Assembly (NCBI RefSeq): GCF_003573695.1
Contig: NC_039359.1
Location: forward strand, 141,319,112-141,383,111
Direction: 5' to 3'
Length of the DNA: 64,000 nt
Source: Papaver somniferum
Lineage: Eukaryota; Streptophyta; Magnoliopsida; Ranunculales; Papaveraceae
Both the position numbers and the translations under genes were made by a program. The notes under the pieces were generated by a model. The model was not told where the DNA came from. It ran no database searches and was given only the letters and a program-made list of their open reading frames with translations. This document shows, one piece after another, positions 36,298 through 48,228 of this stretch (the first letter of the stretch is position 1; the number at the start of each line of letters is the position of its first letter).

Positions 36298-36551
36298 TTT
36301 CCAAATTATGGTGTGAGTTGAGTTTGAAATTGGGTATTTATAGGGGGAGAAATTGTATCCGTTGGATAAAGAACTGATGAGCGATGATCAACCCAGCGAG
36401 CAGCATGACTATCATTGGCGCTGGAATGACCATCGAGCGGTTGTTTGATCATTTGGTGATGGACACTCTATCGCTCGTTAGAAACTCTGTCGTGTATGCC
36501 TAACTGATATTTTTGCACATAGACAGATATGTTTGGCTGTTTGGCATACTC

Positions 36552-38684
36552 TGTAATGACCCGTCCCTCCATCGATACTGTCCCCACTTAGCCACCGCAG
36601 ATATCCGGCAGTGTGGGGTTTTCAACGGGCATCGCTGCGGTTATCCCGCAACAACTTCCCAAAAGGTCACTCATCCCTGGATTACTCCCTCCCGAGCACG
36701 CTTAACTGCAAAGTTTTTTGCCAACTCTAGAGACAATTGTGTTGAAAATTCCTCGTTATAATGTAGACGTTTCTTTCCTCTTGTGAGACCAGTATCTAGC
36801 TCAACGGCCTAGCATACTCTTCCATCCGAGCACAAGCAAACCGTCACCAGTTGTATCCAACTAACACCGATATTGTTCCCACTTACCCACTGTCGTTATC
36901 CAGCAGTGTGAGATTTTAACTGCACTTTTGCGGTCATCCAGCAGCAGCTTCCCGAGAGGTCACCCATCCTGTGACTACTCCCGGCCGAGCACGCTTAACT
37001 GAAAAATCTCCCAAGTCAGTCAAGTGAAACCATCAGGCCTTAGTATAAGGATATGACAAATCGTTATTTATACTTCATTCGGCCAACCACTGCCGAAATC
37101 GTGGTATTACAATACTACCACCTTAAATTGGAGCCGTAATCGTCTCCTGAATATATTCTCAATCTCAGATCTATGACGTTCCCTACCCCTCATGAGAAGC
37201 ACCTAGAACAACCCCGTCCATCGTACCTTCCTAACCTCGGCATGTGAACCATCGTCGGCTCTGATACCATTTGTAATGACCCGTCCCTCCACCGATACTG
37301 TCCCCACTTAACCACTGCGATCATCCGGTAGTGTGGGATTTTCAACAGGCATCGTTGCGGTTATCCCGTAACAACTTCCCAAGAGGTTACCCATCCCCGG
37401 ATTACTCTCGCACGAGCACGCTTAACTGCAGAGTTTTCTGCACTCTGGAGCCAATTGTGCTGAAAAAGCCTCATTGTAATGTAGACGTTTCTTGCCTCTT
37501 GTGAGACCAGTATCTAGCTCAACGGCCTAGCATACTCTTCCATCCGAGCACAAGAAAACCGTCACCAGTTGTATCCCAACTAACACCGATATTGTTCCCA
37601 CTTACCTACCGTTGTTATCCAGCAGTGTGAGATTTTAATTGCACTACTGCGGTCATCCAGCAGCAGCTTCCCGAGAGGTCACCCATCCTGTGACTACTCC
37701 CGGCCGAGCACGCTTAACTGAGAAGTTTTTTCTCCCAACTCAGTCAAGTGTACTCATCAGGCCTCAGTATTAGGAAAGGATAAATCGCAAATTATATTCC
37801 ATTCGGCCAACCATTGCTGAAATCGGCGAATTATAATACCACCACCTTAAATTGAAGCCGTCCTCGGCTCCTGAATATATTCTTAAGCCCGGATCTCCGA
37901 CGTTCCCTGCCCCTCATGAGAAGAACCCCGTCCAGCGTACCTTCCCACCCTCGGAAGGTGACCCATCGTCGGCTCTGATACCATTTCTAATGTCCCGTCC
38001 CTCCACCGATACTGTCCCCACTTAGCCACTGCGATCATCCGGCAATGTGGGGTTTTTTAACGAACATCGTTGCGGTAATCCAGCAGAAACTTCCCGGATA
38101 GTCACCCATCCCTGGATTACTCCCACCTGAGCACGCTTAACTGCAGAGTTTTCTGCCAATTCTGGAGACAATTGTGCTAAAAAGGCCTCGGTATAATGTA
38201 GACGTTCCTTGCCTCTTGTGAGACTAGTATCTGGCATAACGCCTAGCATACTCTCTCATCCGAGCACAAGCGACCCGCCCCTAGTTGTATCCCAACTAAC
38301 ACCGATATTGTTCCCACTTACCAACTGCGGTTATCCAGCATTGTGGAATTTTAAACGGCAATATTGCGTTCATCCAACAACAGCTTCCCGAGACCGAGAG
38401 GTCACCCATCATGTGACTACTCTCGGTGGATATTGTTCCCACTTACCCACTGCGGTTATCCAACAGTGTGGAATTTTGAACGACACTATTGCGGTCATCC
38501 AGCAACAGCTTCCCGAGACCGAGAGGTCACCCATCATGTGACTACTCTCGACCGAGCACGCTTAATAGAGAAGTTTTTTTTTCCATAACTCAATCAAGTG
38601 TACTCATCATGCCTCGATATTAGGAAAGAAAAAATCGTTACTATATTCCATTCGGCCAACCACTGCCGAAATCGGGGTATTACA
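36552..38684 (-). mobile_element. Cassandra TRIM array: three LTRs and two internal domains
   Basis: The order is LTR 36552-37111, internal 37112-37271, LTR 37272-37835, internal 37836-37985, LTR 37986-38684. On the minus strand each internal domain begins with the primer-binding site TGGTATCAGAGCC just after an LTR ending ATTACA-type. Flanks TACTC (36547-36551) and TACCC (38685-38689) are a 4-of-5 target duplication for the whole array. The LTRs contain 5S rRNA-like sequence, the defining trait of Cassandra. There is no coding capacity; movement would depend on other elements' proteins. The left and middle LTRs are about 560 bp; the right-most is longer through a 130-bp internal duplication (about 38300-38430 and 38431-38560). 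The arrangement suggests unequal recombination. Confidence 0.85.
36620..38580 (-). repeat. 5S rRNA-like blocks, two per Cassandra LTR
   Basis: On the minus strand, AGTTAAGCGTGCTCGG followed by GAGTA and ATGGGTGACCTC..GGGAAG resembles the internal promoter half of plant 5S rRNA. Copies of GAGCACGCTTAACT occur near 36697, 36986, 37412, 37706, 38129 and 38550, two in each LTR. They are diverged and embedded, so they are not called functional 5S genes. Confidence 0.75.
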
Positions 38685-38745
38685 TACCCATAGTGGGTAT
38701 TAAAGTGGTAAAATCAGTTGCTTGACATGTGCATAGGAATAGGCC

Positions 38746-40029
38746 TTATGAATGAGGGAACCTCTCACTTGAACGATATTGTTGCCACGTCAGTTTAAGG
38801 GAATACTCAGGTGCTATGATCTATGAATGAGGGAACCTCTCACTTAAATAAAAACCATTAACCTTTACATCCTTATCAAAACTCTTAAGCCATGATCTAT
38901 CACTACAAAACCCTAAATTTCGTAGCCCTACAAATTCATTTTTTTCTTGAATTCTCAAACATATTGGCTGCAAGATTTATTACTGATGAGCAACTTAATT
39001 ATGTTGGATTAATGTTTTATATTAAAATTAGCCTTTAGGTTTAGTAGTTATTATCATAATTTATTGCATCTGATTAACTGAAATTCACTATGCAGTTGTA
39101 AATCAGGACTGGTATGACGTAGGAAACTATACATCTTTTGTGGTCCTTCTAGGTTTTGACAACAAGGATGTTTTTTATTAGTCATATTGCTATTCATGAT
39201 GTTTGTAATTATCTGGTCTTGTGTCGTTATGCTTGAACCTAAGTGCTTCTTGATGGGCTGCACAAAATGTCTTTCAAAAACAATAATTTAAAGTTAGAAT
39301 GAATTAATTTTGTATATTAGTTAAACAAAATGACATATTTATTCATAATTTATTGATTTTATTATGGTTTTTTCTATCGATTAATGAATTACTGATTACT
39401 TCGTAGAAACTCTAACTATACAGATCTATCATGAGTTATTTTATATCCACTGTTTGCCTTCCCAGTCTTCCACCATAGTCATATTCTGAAGTCTTTCCTT
39501 TAGTAGTTAACAGTGTATTAATAAATGATCCATACCCAACGTATATGTACTATGGATTTGATAATTAGAAAGTCTTATACACTATAACATACATGGATAT
39601 AACGAGGAAAAAGTGACATTCGGTATTCTGTTCATTGGTAACTATGACATCATCATACTCGAATAAATAAAAAATTGGATTAACTAGCTACCAATTTTAT
39701 ATAGAAAGTTCTGCATTTTTCGGTTACAATCTTATTTTATTTTGTCTATGAATGATAGTGGAACTATTTGTACCTATTACTCACAGGAAAATAGAAAGAA
39801 GTATTATTTCCTTTGTTTTTGCAAAAGTATCACTAACACTTTTGCAAAAACAAGAGATAGAATTATTCGGCTCCCAGAAGAATGAATAAGTAACTCATTT
39901 GTTTACTTTGTTGATTAGACAAAGGGATATAAACATCTCAATTACTCCTATCTACCAACTTAGAAATATATTGGATTATCCAAACTGAAACTCAATTTAG
40001 TGAATGATGAATCACTTGGATGACTTTAG
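38746..40029. other. AT-rich noncoding
   Basis: No coding region. A short motif, ATGAATGAGGGAACCTCTCA, occurs twice (near 38750 and 38823). Confidence 0.4.
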
Positions 40030-40512
40030 GAGCAAAGGCTATGTGTAGTCTCCATTTGAAGATCGCCCATATGAAGGACCCCTCGCTCATATGAACGAGT
40101 GAACCCATTATGAGCAAAAAAAGAGAGCACTACTTGAAGCAAAATAGGGGACAATCCTCCTTTAACGAAAAAAGTTTCAAAATTTAATAATAAAATAATA
40201 ATGGGAGGGAAAACTTAGCATTCAAAAAACTGAATTTAAACATTCACGGGGAACAGTCCCCCGTGAGATAGTGAAAATCGTTATAGATGGGGGACTGTCC
40301 CCCGTCCAACCCAAATTTTCTTCTACTAACGGGACACTGTCTCCCATTTGTTGTTTTTTTATCTTGATGGGATAGTCCCCCGTCCAAATGAACGAGTGCA
40401 TGAACAGGTTTGGGGGAAAATGGGGTCAAAAACACTACTAAGTCTCTAATTTGGTCAAATTGGTAGTGCACTCCTTCGTTTGAAAGAGTGACACTACCCA
40501 TAGGATTTGCTC
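40030..40512. mobile_element. MITE with GAGCAAA termini
   Basis: A 483-bp unit with inverted ends: GAGCAAAGGCTATGTGTAGT at the left and GAGCAAATCCTATGGGTAGT from the right. The 3-bp flanks TAG/TAC are nearly identical, suggesting a Harbinger-like 3-bp target. The interior has several copies of GTCCCCCGTCC and the 15-base palindrome GGGGGACTGTCCCCC near 40290. Confidence 0.65.
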
Positions 40513-42921
40513 TACGCCAAGTCATGTAGTAAAAAGAGACATCGTACATAATTGCTCAAATTATTATTAAATTTTAATTTTTTTTGCTATTGGGCCGTGA
40601 TTCGATTTTATTCCAACAGAAGACCCAGATGAATAGTGCAGAACCAGAACTAGTTGTAGAAAAATTTGGATACCTGAGATTTTCGCGCTAGATTTTGAAT
40701 CAAAATTAGCATTTGAACGTGAATGACTTGCCAGCTACAGAATCAGCATCCGATTGACTGCCAGCAGCAACAAGATCTTGTAGGAGATTAGATGAAATAC
40801 TTTTCGCAAGAGATATACCATCAGGATGAACAGACAAAGGGTTTTAAACTTTTAATCGTGAAAGGGAAGGTAAAGTCTTAAAGATGAAATCAATAGACAA
40901 GAGACTGATGGAAATTGTCTGTGTTGGTTTGTCTCTGTCTAAGGTAGTAGAGATAAGAAACACAATTACACCCGTCAAAATACAAATATTGATGTGAAAT
41001 GAAACAGACATGCAGGGATCGATTTAAGAAAAGGTCTAAAAACCAAACAAATCAAGTCAAGTAGAGTAAAAGAAAAGGTAACATGTGTTATACTGCGGGT
41101 AGTGACTGTTATTCCGGGTATACAAGCATGTCTTACCTCAACTATATTTGGCAACGTAAAAGTTTCATCTAATTGGCCATCAGTCTCATCCTTTCAAATC
41201 ACCCTAAATCTCTTCTCTTCTTAGATAATCTTTTGTCACTTCTGGTCTTGTCAGTGCTCTTTCTCTCTCTATCTCTCTCAAGCATGTGTAGTTAACTTCT
41301 GTTAATTGATAGTAGTAGTAATTAGTCAAAAAAAAATTCTAAATCTCATATCAAACTTTTCTTCTTTTGGCTAAAAACTTACTCATGACACATACGTGAA
41401 TAGCTGGCCATGCACTTGCGATGCCACATAGGGGTGTATCTATCCGGTGTATGAAACCGGTAGAAATGTAGCAGCTTCGTTAGGTTTCAGGATTCCTCCT
41501 GCTGCCCTGCACACAAAAATTTGACAATGTGTATGGTACTTAATGACTTTTTAACCACTGGATATTGACTTAATCTTTTAGAGATTGCATGGTGACATAC
41601 ATGGGTAATTGGGTATGGAAAATGTCTCTATCTCAATGGACTACAGCTTTATCAGATTACATCTATCTAACTTGAAATGGGTTTTGTCCAATTTAAGATA
41701 AAAGCATGGTGTGTGGCACTTTGCATTGTCATTAGGATTTGCTTAACTCGGCATGCACAAGGGATTGTTTAACTTGTATAACTAAGAAAAATCAGTATCT
41801 TCAATTTCTTAAGTTCAAAAAAGCATATATACGTTCATCTCCTTGTTCTTCCAAGAATAGCAAAACCATCTGTACTAGTTTAACTTATACGAAAAAGGGT
41901 TCATTTCTCACTCAAAATACTTGAATGTAGTCGATATTAATTTGAGGGTAGTACTTTTCAAAAGAATAAAAAAAATAATTGAGGGTAGTTTTCTCAAGTG
42001 AAGTGCATGACATCTATTTATCAACACCCTCAAAATGTTCTTATTTGAACTACCATTTCTATTCAGTGCGTCATAAACTGTGTCAATTAGTTCAAACCAA
42101 TCCATATATATGTTAGATGGTAGAAATTTTTGGCATGGCATGAGATAGGCTGACAAATAGCATATATATAAATTCAAGGGTCTACAACGTACATATAACT
42201 TGATATTGATTTTTATAGGGGAAAATTAATAGGACAAAAAAGGAAAGAGGGTATAACCTGGCAAAGTTAAAGGTTCAACATTCACCAAGTAAGATCCAAA
42301 TGTAGAAATAAATACACTTTCACTAGATTGGTACCTCCATTCGGATTTTTCAGTTTTAAGTGTTAGAATTTTCATGGGTTTTGTTTTATTTCTTTCTGAA
42401 CAAACTCTCATTATTATTACTATCTAGCTAGTACATGTAGTCTCTCCTTGACCACCAAACCATAACTCTATCTCGTCAGCATCATCATCATATGTTTCAC
42501 AGAGTCATACGTACTCACTCACTTCCCTTCTTTTTCTTTCTTTCTTTCACTTTCATTGTTTTGAGAGATGGGTCTCGTCTCTTAACTTTTTGTCTCAGTT
42601 ACTTCATCATATACTCATTTCATATTGTTCTTTCAACCACACTTGAAAACATATTGGTTTGTCTCATCTCTCTTTCTCTAATTTACTGATCTCCGTGTAG
42701 TTCATCATTACATCAATTCTTGTTTCAAGCTATAAGTTATGGTAAGTTACAATTTTTCTCTTCTTCATCCTTAATCTCTTTAAATTCTAACCTTTTAGTT
42801 AGGCTTTCATTACTGTTTGTGATCATCATGTTTATGTGTACTTTGATTTTCTTTTGTGTATGCAAATCCTAATGATATTTTGTTTTGACATTGATGTAAG
42901 GTTGAATCGTCAAAACAAAAA
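40513..42921. promoter_or_regulatory. Upstream region of the zinc-finger gene
   Basis: No other gene supported. 42420-42740 is C/T-rich with CTTTCTTTC runs, typical of a plant 5' leader. A GTAAGT donor follows an ATG at 42739, and a possible acceptor GATGTAAG lies at 42893-42900, so an intron in the 5' UTR is plausible. No specific operator can be assigned. Confidence 0.4.
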
Positions 42922-43656
42922 ATGGAGAGAACCCTCATCAACAAGAACAACAACAGCAACAAAGTTAAGGAAACATGGGAATACAACAGAAGTTATAGTT
43001 ATGGGAAAGAAACTTTAGGCAATAAGTTCTCATGGCCACCAAGACCTTACACATGTAGTTTCTGTAAAAGGGAATTTAGATCTGCTCAAGCTCTTGGAGG
43101 GCATATGAATATTCATAGGAGAGATAGAGCTAGGTTGAACCAATCAATTCCTTGGGACATTAACCAATATCAGCATGCTAACTTCATTAGCACAAACCCT
43201 AATTTTCACCCATCATCCTCTACTGCTGCTGCTTTCACTAATCACCATTTTCCACCTGCAGCCTACCCTTCTACAATTGCTTACCCGCTGCCTAGTAGTA
43301 CTACTCCTCCATCTATCACTGCTTGTTCGTCATCAACACCACCTTCTACTGAGGACAATATTAGGATAAAATCATTTATAAGTTCATCTTCTTTCAGTCA
43401 GTTGTCGAGCACGAAAGGCCAGGAGAATGCAAATAACAGCACCACAACTACTTTACCTATGATGGATATGTTGTCGGAAGTTGGAGACAGACATCAGCTT
43501 GAGGATTTTATGAATGAGAATTACAATCACCACCATTACTGTGGAAGCAACAACAACATGAAGATTTATGGTGAAAATGTTAGGCTCGATTTGGAGATTG
43601 GCTTGTGCTGTGAAGATGACTTAGATTTGGAGCTGAGGCTTGGGTTTTCTTCATAA
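42922..43656 (+). CDS. SUPERMAN-class C2H2 zinc-finger transcriptional repressor
   Basis: A 244-residue nuclear protein with one EPF-type zinc finger. C45, C48, H61 and H65 lie in [23 protein letters not shown], with the plant-specific QALGGH helix that contacts DNA, followed by the basic RRDRARL. It is preceded by WPPRPY, the spacing found in SUPERMAN, RABBIT EARS and ZFP10/11. The middle is a long Ser/Thr/Pro/His-rich linker. The C-terminus has an EAR repression motif, DLDLELRLG (233-241), and a second LDLEIGL just before it, which in this family recruits TOPLESS-type corepressors. Length and single-exon coding region fit the family (about 200-260 residues). ATG at 42922 is the first in frame and gives the full conserved block. 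No lesions; it is the only clearly intact gene here. Relatives act in floral organ boundaries, leaf or trichome development; which role applies cannot be read from sequence. Confidence 0.92.
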   Translation: MERTLINKNNNSNKVKETWEYNRSYSYGKETLGNKFSWPPRPYTCSFCKREFRSAQALGGHMNIHRRDRARLNQSIPWDINQYQHANFISTNPNFHPSSSTAAAFTNHHFPPAAYPSTIAYPLPSSTTPPSITACSSSTPPSTEDNIRIKSFISSSSFSQLSSTKGQENANNSTTTTLPMMDMLSEVGDRHQLEDFMNENYNHHHYCGSNNNMKIYGENVRLDLEIGLCCEDDLDLELRLGFSS

Positions 43657-45904
43657 GTACTCTCATCATCAACAGTGTTTTAGATCAGATTTCTAGTGTT
43701 TAACTACCTTCAACTTCATTAATTAGACCTATCTCTTGATGAACTTCTGCATGCATGGATCATCAATCTCTTATGTTTTTACCTCTTAATTACTTGTTTA
43801 AAAAGTGATTAATTAATTATGAATTTGCTCAATTATGACTAATGAGTAACCATTGTGACATGTGATTTTTGTTTCTTTCTCTTGTAATTTCATGTTGGTG
43901 TGGCTAGCTAGATCTTGGTAGGTTAACAATAATAATAGTATCTCAGTTAACAATAATATATTGATTAGATTATTGATTATTGATGAAATTGTCCTTTTTA
44001 AACAACTTTACCCTTTAGATGCAGATCATTTATGAAAGTGTACAGTACATTTGTAAGTTGAATTAGAAAATAAAATATACTACCATAAATACACTGTATG
44101 AGGAAGACAAAGTATAGGATACGCCAACCAAGCTGATAAATGTCACTCAGACTTGAGATAGATTGAATGATGGCTGCCTAAATGAAGTTATAAGTAGTAG
44201 TAGAAATAGTAGCCAATGAGTTTGTTAATGAGTTTGTCTTGGATAAAAAGCAAAGTGCCAAGTGATTGATTTATCTGCCAATCGAGTGATATTGTATCTT
44301 ATTAGGAGACAGTATATTTTTCCTCTCAACACTCTAGTTATCCGAAATGAAGATGGATAGGCTGAAACAAGATATGCCTATATGGCTATATCAATATGCA
44401 AATTATATATAAACATTAAAAAAGCAACAACAACAACAACAAAAAGTATAAAAAAAGAGAGGGTGATCATGCATGTTTTGACCCTTACCTGTCGAAGGAT
44501 GATCTAGTAGTGTTTTGGTCGGGTGGCAGGCCGGGGCGCTCAAACAGACTACATTGAGTTTTGTCTCGACGAACTCTCAACGTTTTTTGCTGTTAATTAA
44601 TTAGACGCTAAATTAATTACGGATATATTTTTTTCCTTTTTGCAGTGTTTGTGAGTTCAAATAAGGTACACTCTCTTTTTGGTCGTATTTTTGCTAAATA
44701 TTGTTTGGTGATGATGCTGTGTGGGTTTTTTCTCGTGTCGTTGGTCATCAGGTAATCTTTCCGAGGCTCGCACATTGGGGATGTTGTCCTAGCTAGTGAC
44801 AGATTAGTTTTGGGTACGTACAGTGTTATTGAGTATTTGAGTAAATCGTAAAAAGAGCTAGAAAGTTCCGTTTGCACTTGTGGAATAGGAGAAATTCACA
44901 ACCTCTCATTATTACCTAAAACGTAACTTGCAATCAAACTGAGAAATTAACTGTCCTCAAAATATCAACACCTACAAAAAGTACCGCGTTGTTTATTTGT
45001 CTCGGGCATAATTTAAGCAAATACACTAATTCTAATGCTAATTAACAAAATCAGCTATTAGTTCGTTGTAGATTAACACTAATAACGAGCTAAAATGAAT
45101 GGTGATATTAAGACTTGTACTTGTGCATGTTCCCGACAACGTAATGAGTGTCAGCCAGGGTATGATTGCATTTCCTTAAAAGGAAACCTGAACACAAACA
45201 CACATAATAAACACTGCATATATCATTTCAGCTTCAAAAATGCATGATGATCACTTTCTCTCTCTCAGAGTTATTAGATAGATTCTCGATCTCGGTAAAA
45301 ATCATGAGTACCACTGAACACATGACGAACTAGTAGCACTGTGTTGTTATGATGAGTTTACACAGAACATTTAAAGCACGTCACTACGATTGTTATACGT
45401 ACTCTGTACTCATATATCATAATGTTTCGACTACTCCTGTTCTTACTCTTACGTACCTGCATATTGACTACAAAATTTACACAGCACCTTTCCAAGGTAA
45501 TTAAATCCGAGGAACGTAAACTAATTAAACAATATACCAAATGAAAAAACTTTGACCGGCATAACAAGAATAACCTGACTTATAATTGATTATTCTGATC
45601 TGATCACGTCATGATCATCTCTCTAGATAGGTTTCTGATGCACTTTCTATCGTCGATCACTCCATCAATTGACCATTGTATCAATCACTCATGCATTTTG
45701 ATATTGCCACATAGTTTCGTTTTAGTAAATAAATGGACACAAGAATGTAAGTTGTGACTTGTGAGTGGGGGGGCCGATAGTGAAAGAACAAGTTTGTAGG
45801 TAGGGCTGGTATGGGGCAAGGTCCCCCACACGTGGAAGGTGAAAGTAGAGAAGAAGAAGAAGGGACAATTAAGAAAGAGCTGAGACTGTCAATACACACG
45901 TTTT
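43657..45904. other. Downstream intergenic DNA
   Basis: The 3' region of the zinc-finger gene followed by AT-rich DNA. 44465-44590 has a short GC-richer patch (CAGGCCGGGGCGCTC) without a recognisable feature. No gene seen. Confidence 0.4.
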
Positions 45905-46079
45905 AGTGAAAGAGTATGGGAATGGGAATGGGAATGGAGAATTAGATAACAACAACAAGCATTATTTTTTAAAAGCTAGCCCAGTCGGCGCACATCACTA
46001 TCATATTCCATCATCCCATTATTCTCACCCTTTTTCTCCTTTTTTTTTAATTTTTTTCCCCTCCATTAATTTTTTATCC

Positions 46080-46640
46080 ATGGTGGCATATGCTCCTGCG
46101 AAGTTAGAAGAAGTTAAGGTTGGGCAATGGGTTAGTATATTTGGAATTCCATTTCATTGGTGGCATAAAAAATTACTTATTTGGTTTCCTTGGTAATCTA
46201 TTTGGAGGATTGTTGGAACTTTGCTCTTCAATCAGAAACTTAAGTAGAAGACTGTTAATTCATCGATCAAGATTAATTATGGTGTTTTCACTGATTGATC
46301 AGGATATTCAATTCTTATAGCAAAGTTACACCTTCATCATCACCGATGATCGTGATGCGGTGATTAGCAGAAATAAGGCGACAATACGCGCGTCCTTCAG
46401 TTGATTCCATGGAAATAATTAGTCAGATCAACAAAATCTCTTAGCTGATAAAAAAGAAAAAAGAGAAAGAAAGGATGGTATTCCCCAAAATTTGCGCCTA
46501 TCAGATAACGCTTCGGCCGCTGGTATTAAAAATTCAAATTTGAATAATGCTGGTACACGCAGAGGTTTGGATAGAGGCAGCCCACGTAATCGGATGGCTT
46601 CAGACTGGTTCTGGTTTTCAGGGTTGGTTGCTTGGTTATG
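46080..46640 (+). pseudogene. LINE ORF1-like / DUF4283-type fragment
   Basis: LEEVKVGQWVSIFGIPFHWW then, after a frameshift near 46190, NLFGGLLELCSSIRNLSRRL. The W-V-x-I-F-G-I-P-x-x-x-W block and the F-G-G-L-L-E-x-C-x-x-x-x-N-L-S-R block are the usual halves of the DUF4283-type domain found in plant LINE ORF1 and related proteins. A charged tail without a zinc knuckle follows (46440-46620). It is broken by at least one frameshift and has no upstream partner. Confidence 0.5.
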
Positions 46641-47598
46641 GGCCTAACAAGGTACCAGTCAATTGAACAAGTTGTTGCTAGTTGCCTAGTTTACTACTCA
46701 TGGAAGCTGTCAGTATTGTGCAAAGTGACGAGTGAGATTAAATTCTTTTTCAATAAGAAAATTACGCCGAAGCCTAAGAGATTACATCATCACCCTACTT
46801 GTAATACCTTGCTTGGCATCCAATAGGGAGCTAGGTTCTGGCCTTAGTGAGGCACTAGAATGATTTTGAAGATTATAAAATGAGGTGTCAAGTGGCCAAA
46901 TGAAGAAGCATAACAGTTGCGCATCATCAGTGACTTGGCCAAGGTCAGATATGCGGGACGCATGTCTGAGTTGCAGCTAGACAATGCCATGTGGCAAATA
47001 GGATTTGGACATGGCCAATGATGCGAGATTAGCATCAAGAGATGCCAAATGAGTTTGGCAAGTAAACTGTATGCATGAGACGTGCAGGCATGCAAGTAAG
47101 ACTTGCATTAGCACACTTGCATCATTGGGAGAATGATGCTTAGCAATGATGGGCGCAACAAGGCTGGATGACATGTGCCGGGCACATGGCGTTGACGGTT
47201 TCGAGTTGCTTACACGGAAGTTGTTTTATTTTATGCTTTCTTAACAGATAGGACGAGCATGTTTGGCTTTAGGCGAGCAGTTGAGCAATTTAGCACAGTT
47301 GGCTACCTGCCATATTTAAAGTAAATTTGTAACTGCCTGACAGTTACTTGTAGATAGCTTATGTAAGGCTATATAAGCCTGATCTTGTGAAGGGATTGGG
47401 TAATCCGGAACAAGAAGAGTGTGTAAACCTAAATGTACAATAAATAAAATGTTACGGCCTAGTTTAAAGCTAAGTTTGGTTGGTGCATTGTCCCTTTGTT
47501 TTGGCTTACTGTTTATGTATCAAGTGGAGTGTGTGTATTTGGTTGGAAGCTTGAAATATTTGTGAGCAAAACATCTATTTAGTATGGGTTGAATAGAG
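46641..47598. other. Noncoding, LTR-like features but no defined ends
   Basis: GCTATATAAGCC near 47370 is a good TATA box and AATAAATAAAATG near 47440 a polyadenylation-type signal. This spacing is common in plant LTRs, but no matching second LTR, primer-binding site or target duplication was found. Confidence 0.35.
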
Positions 47599-47599
47599 A

Positions 47600-47645
47600 C
47601 TAGATAGTAACCCGTGCTCCGCACCAGGTAATGATTTTTTTGTGA
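47600..47645 (-). mobile_element. Helitron 3' terminus (minus strand)
   Basis: Read on the minus strand it ends CCTGGTGCGGAGCACGGG, a GC-rich hairpin (GTGC-GGA-GCAC core), then TTACTATCTAG and T. CTAG next to a T plus a hairpin about 10 bases inside is the Helitron 3' signature. The 5' TC end would lie to the right but was not found; the Tat element at 48807-57722 may lie within it. Confidence 0.6.
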
Positions 47646-48098
47646 CACAATAGCAGCCGTCTATTTATTTTTTTCGGTGCCCAGTGCCCACCAAGTAATT
47701 AACTAAAATTAATGGATGAAATGCTTGGAATAATGTTTCATATCCATTTTCCATAGTAATGTTTCAACCGTAGCAGATTCAATTAAAAAAAGTGAGATGT
47801 GAAAGATTTCATATGTAGGAAAGTAATTCAATTCCAATTGTACTCTTCACATCTGAGACTCAGAGACCCACCTTGTTTGGAGTCTTCAAATTGGTATACT
47901 TAGTGGGTAATAGCTAATTCCATAATTATAATGGCTACCATCATTCGGAAAGACGGAGAAAGATAAGTGTGATTGAAAGCAAACCATATTAAGCAGACTA
48001 TTTTTCATTGAAATAATTATTGATAACAGATACAAAAAATATCAATTAGTTAACTCCAAATTAAAATTCTATTATAAGATTTAGACAGGAAAGCTACC

Positions 48099-48228
48099 CA
48101 TTATGTTAGACATCTTAATGGCTGGCATCTTCTTCCTCTCAGAACTTGGTGTAACCCGATACGCATTATGTTAGACATCTTAATGGCTGGCATCTTCTTC
48201 CTCTCAGAACTTGGTGTAACCCTTCAGA
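48099..48228. repeat. 65-bp tandem duplication at the H-protein gene end
   Basis: CATTATGTTAGACATCTTAA starts at 48099 and again at 48164. Each copy includes the sequence encoding the last residues of the H-protein pseudogene. Confidence 0.85.

Larger units (their letters stand above)
35198..36385 (+). repeat. Direct repeats of about 85 bp flanking the Gypsy-LINE block
   Basis: The segments 35198-35289 and 36298-36385 share GTGTGAGTTGA..., TGAGTTTGAAATTG, GTATTTATA and a GTTGGATAAA.AACTGATG stretch. They are two copies of the region just upstream of the Myb-like ORF1 start, one on each side of the composite block. This suggests recombination between two element copies, not a simple insertion. 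Confidence 0.65.
33742..38745. mobile_element. PIF/Harbinger-type element with nested insertions
   Basis: Terminal inverted repeats TGCTTATTCCTATGCACATG (33742) and GGCCTATTCCTATGCACATG (read inward from 38745) match at 18 of 20 positions. TTA directly flanks both ends (33739-33741 and 38746-38748), the classic Harbinger target. Subterminal regions carry GCGCCA/TGGCGC and ATCGCTCG words. Inside are an ORF1-like Myb remnant, a 1-kb Gypsy-LINE block (35288-36297) and the Cassandra array (36552-38684). Without the insertions the element would be about 1.9 kb and lacks a visible DDE transposase. Confidence 0.75.

Noticed and set aside
36620..38580. Functional 5S rRNA genes
   Set aside because: Only the internal promoter-like half is recognisable, the copies are diverged, and they sit inside Cassandra LTRs.
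46800..47598. Solo LTR (TATA box and AATAAA present)
   Set aside because: No defined TG...CA ends, target duplication or primer-binding site; kept only as a noncoding description.
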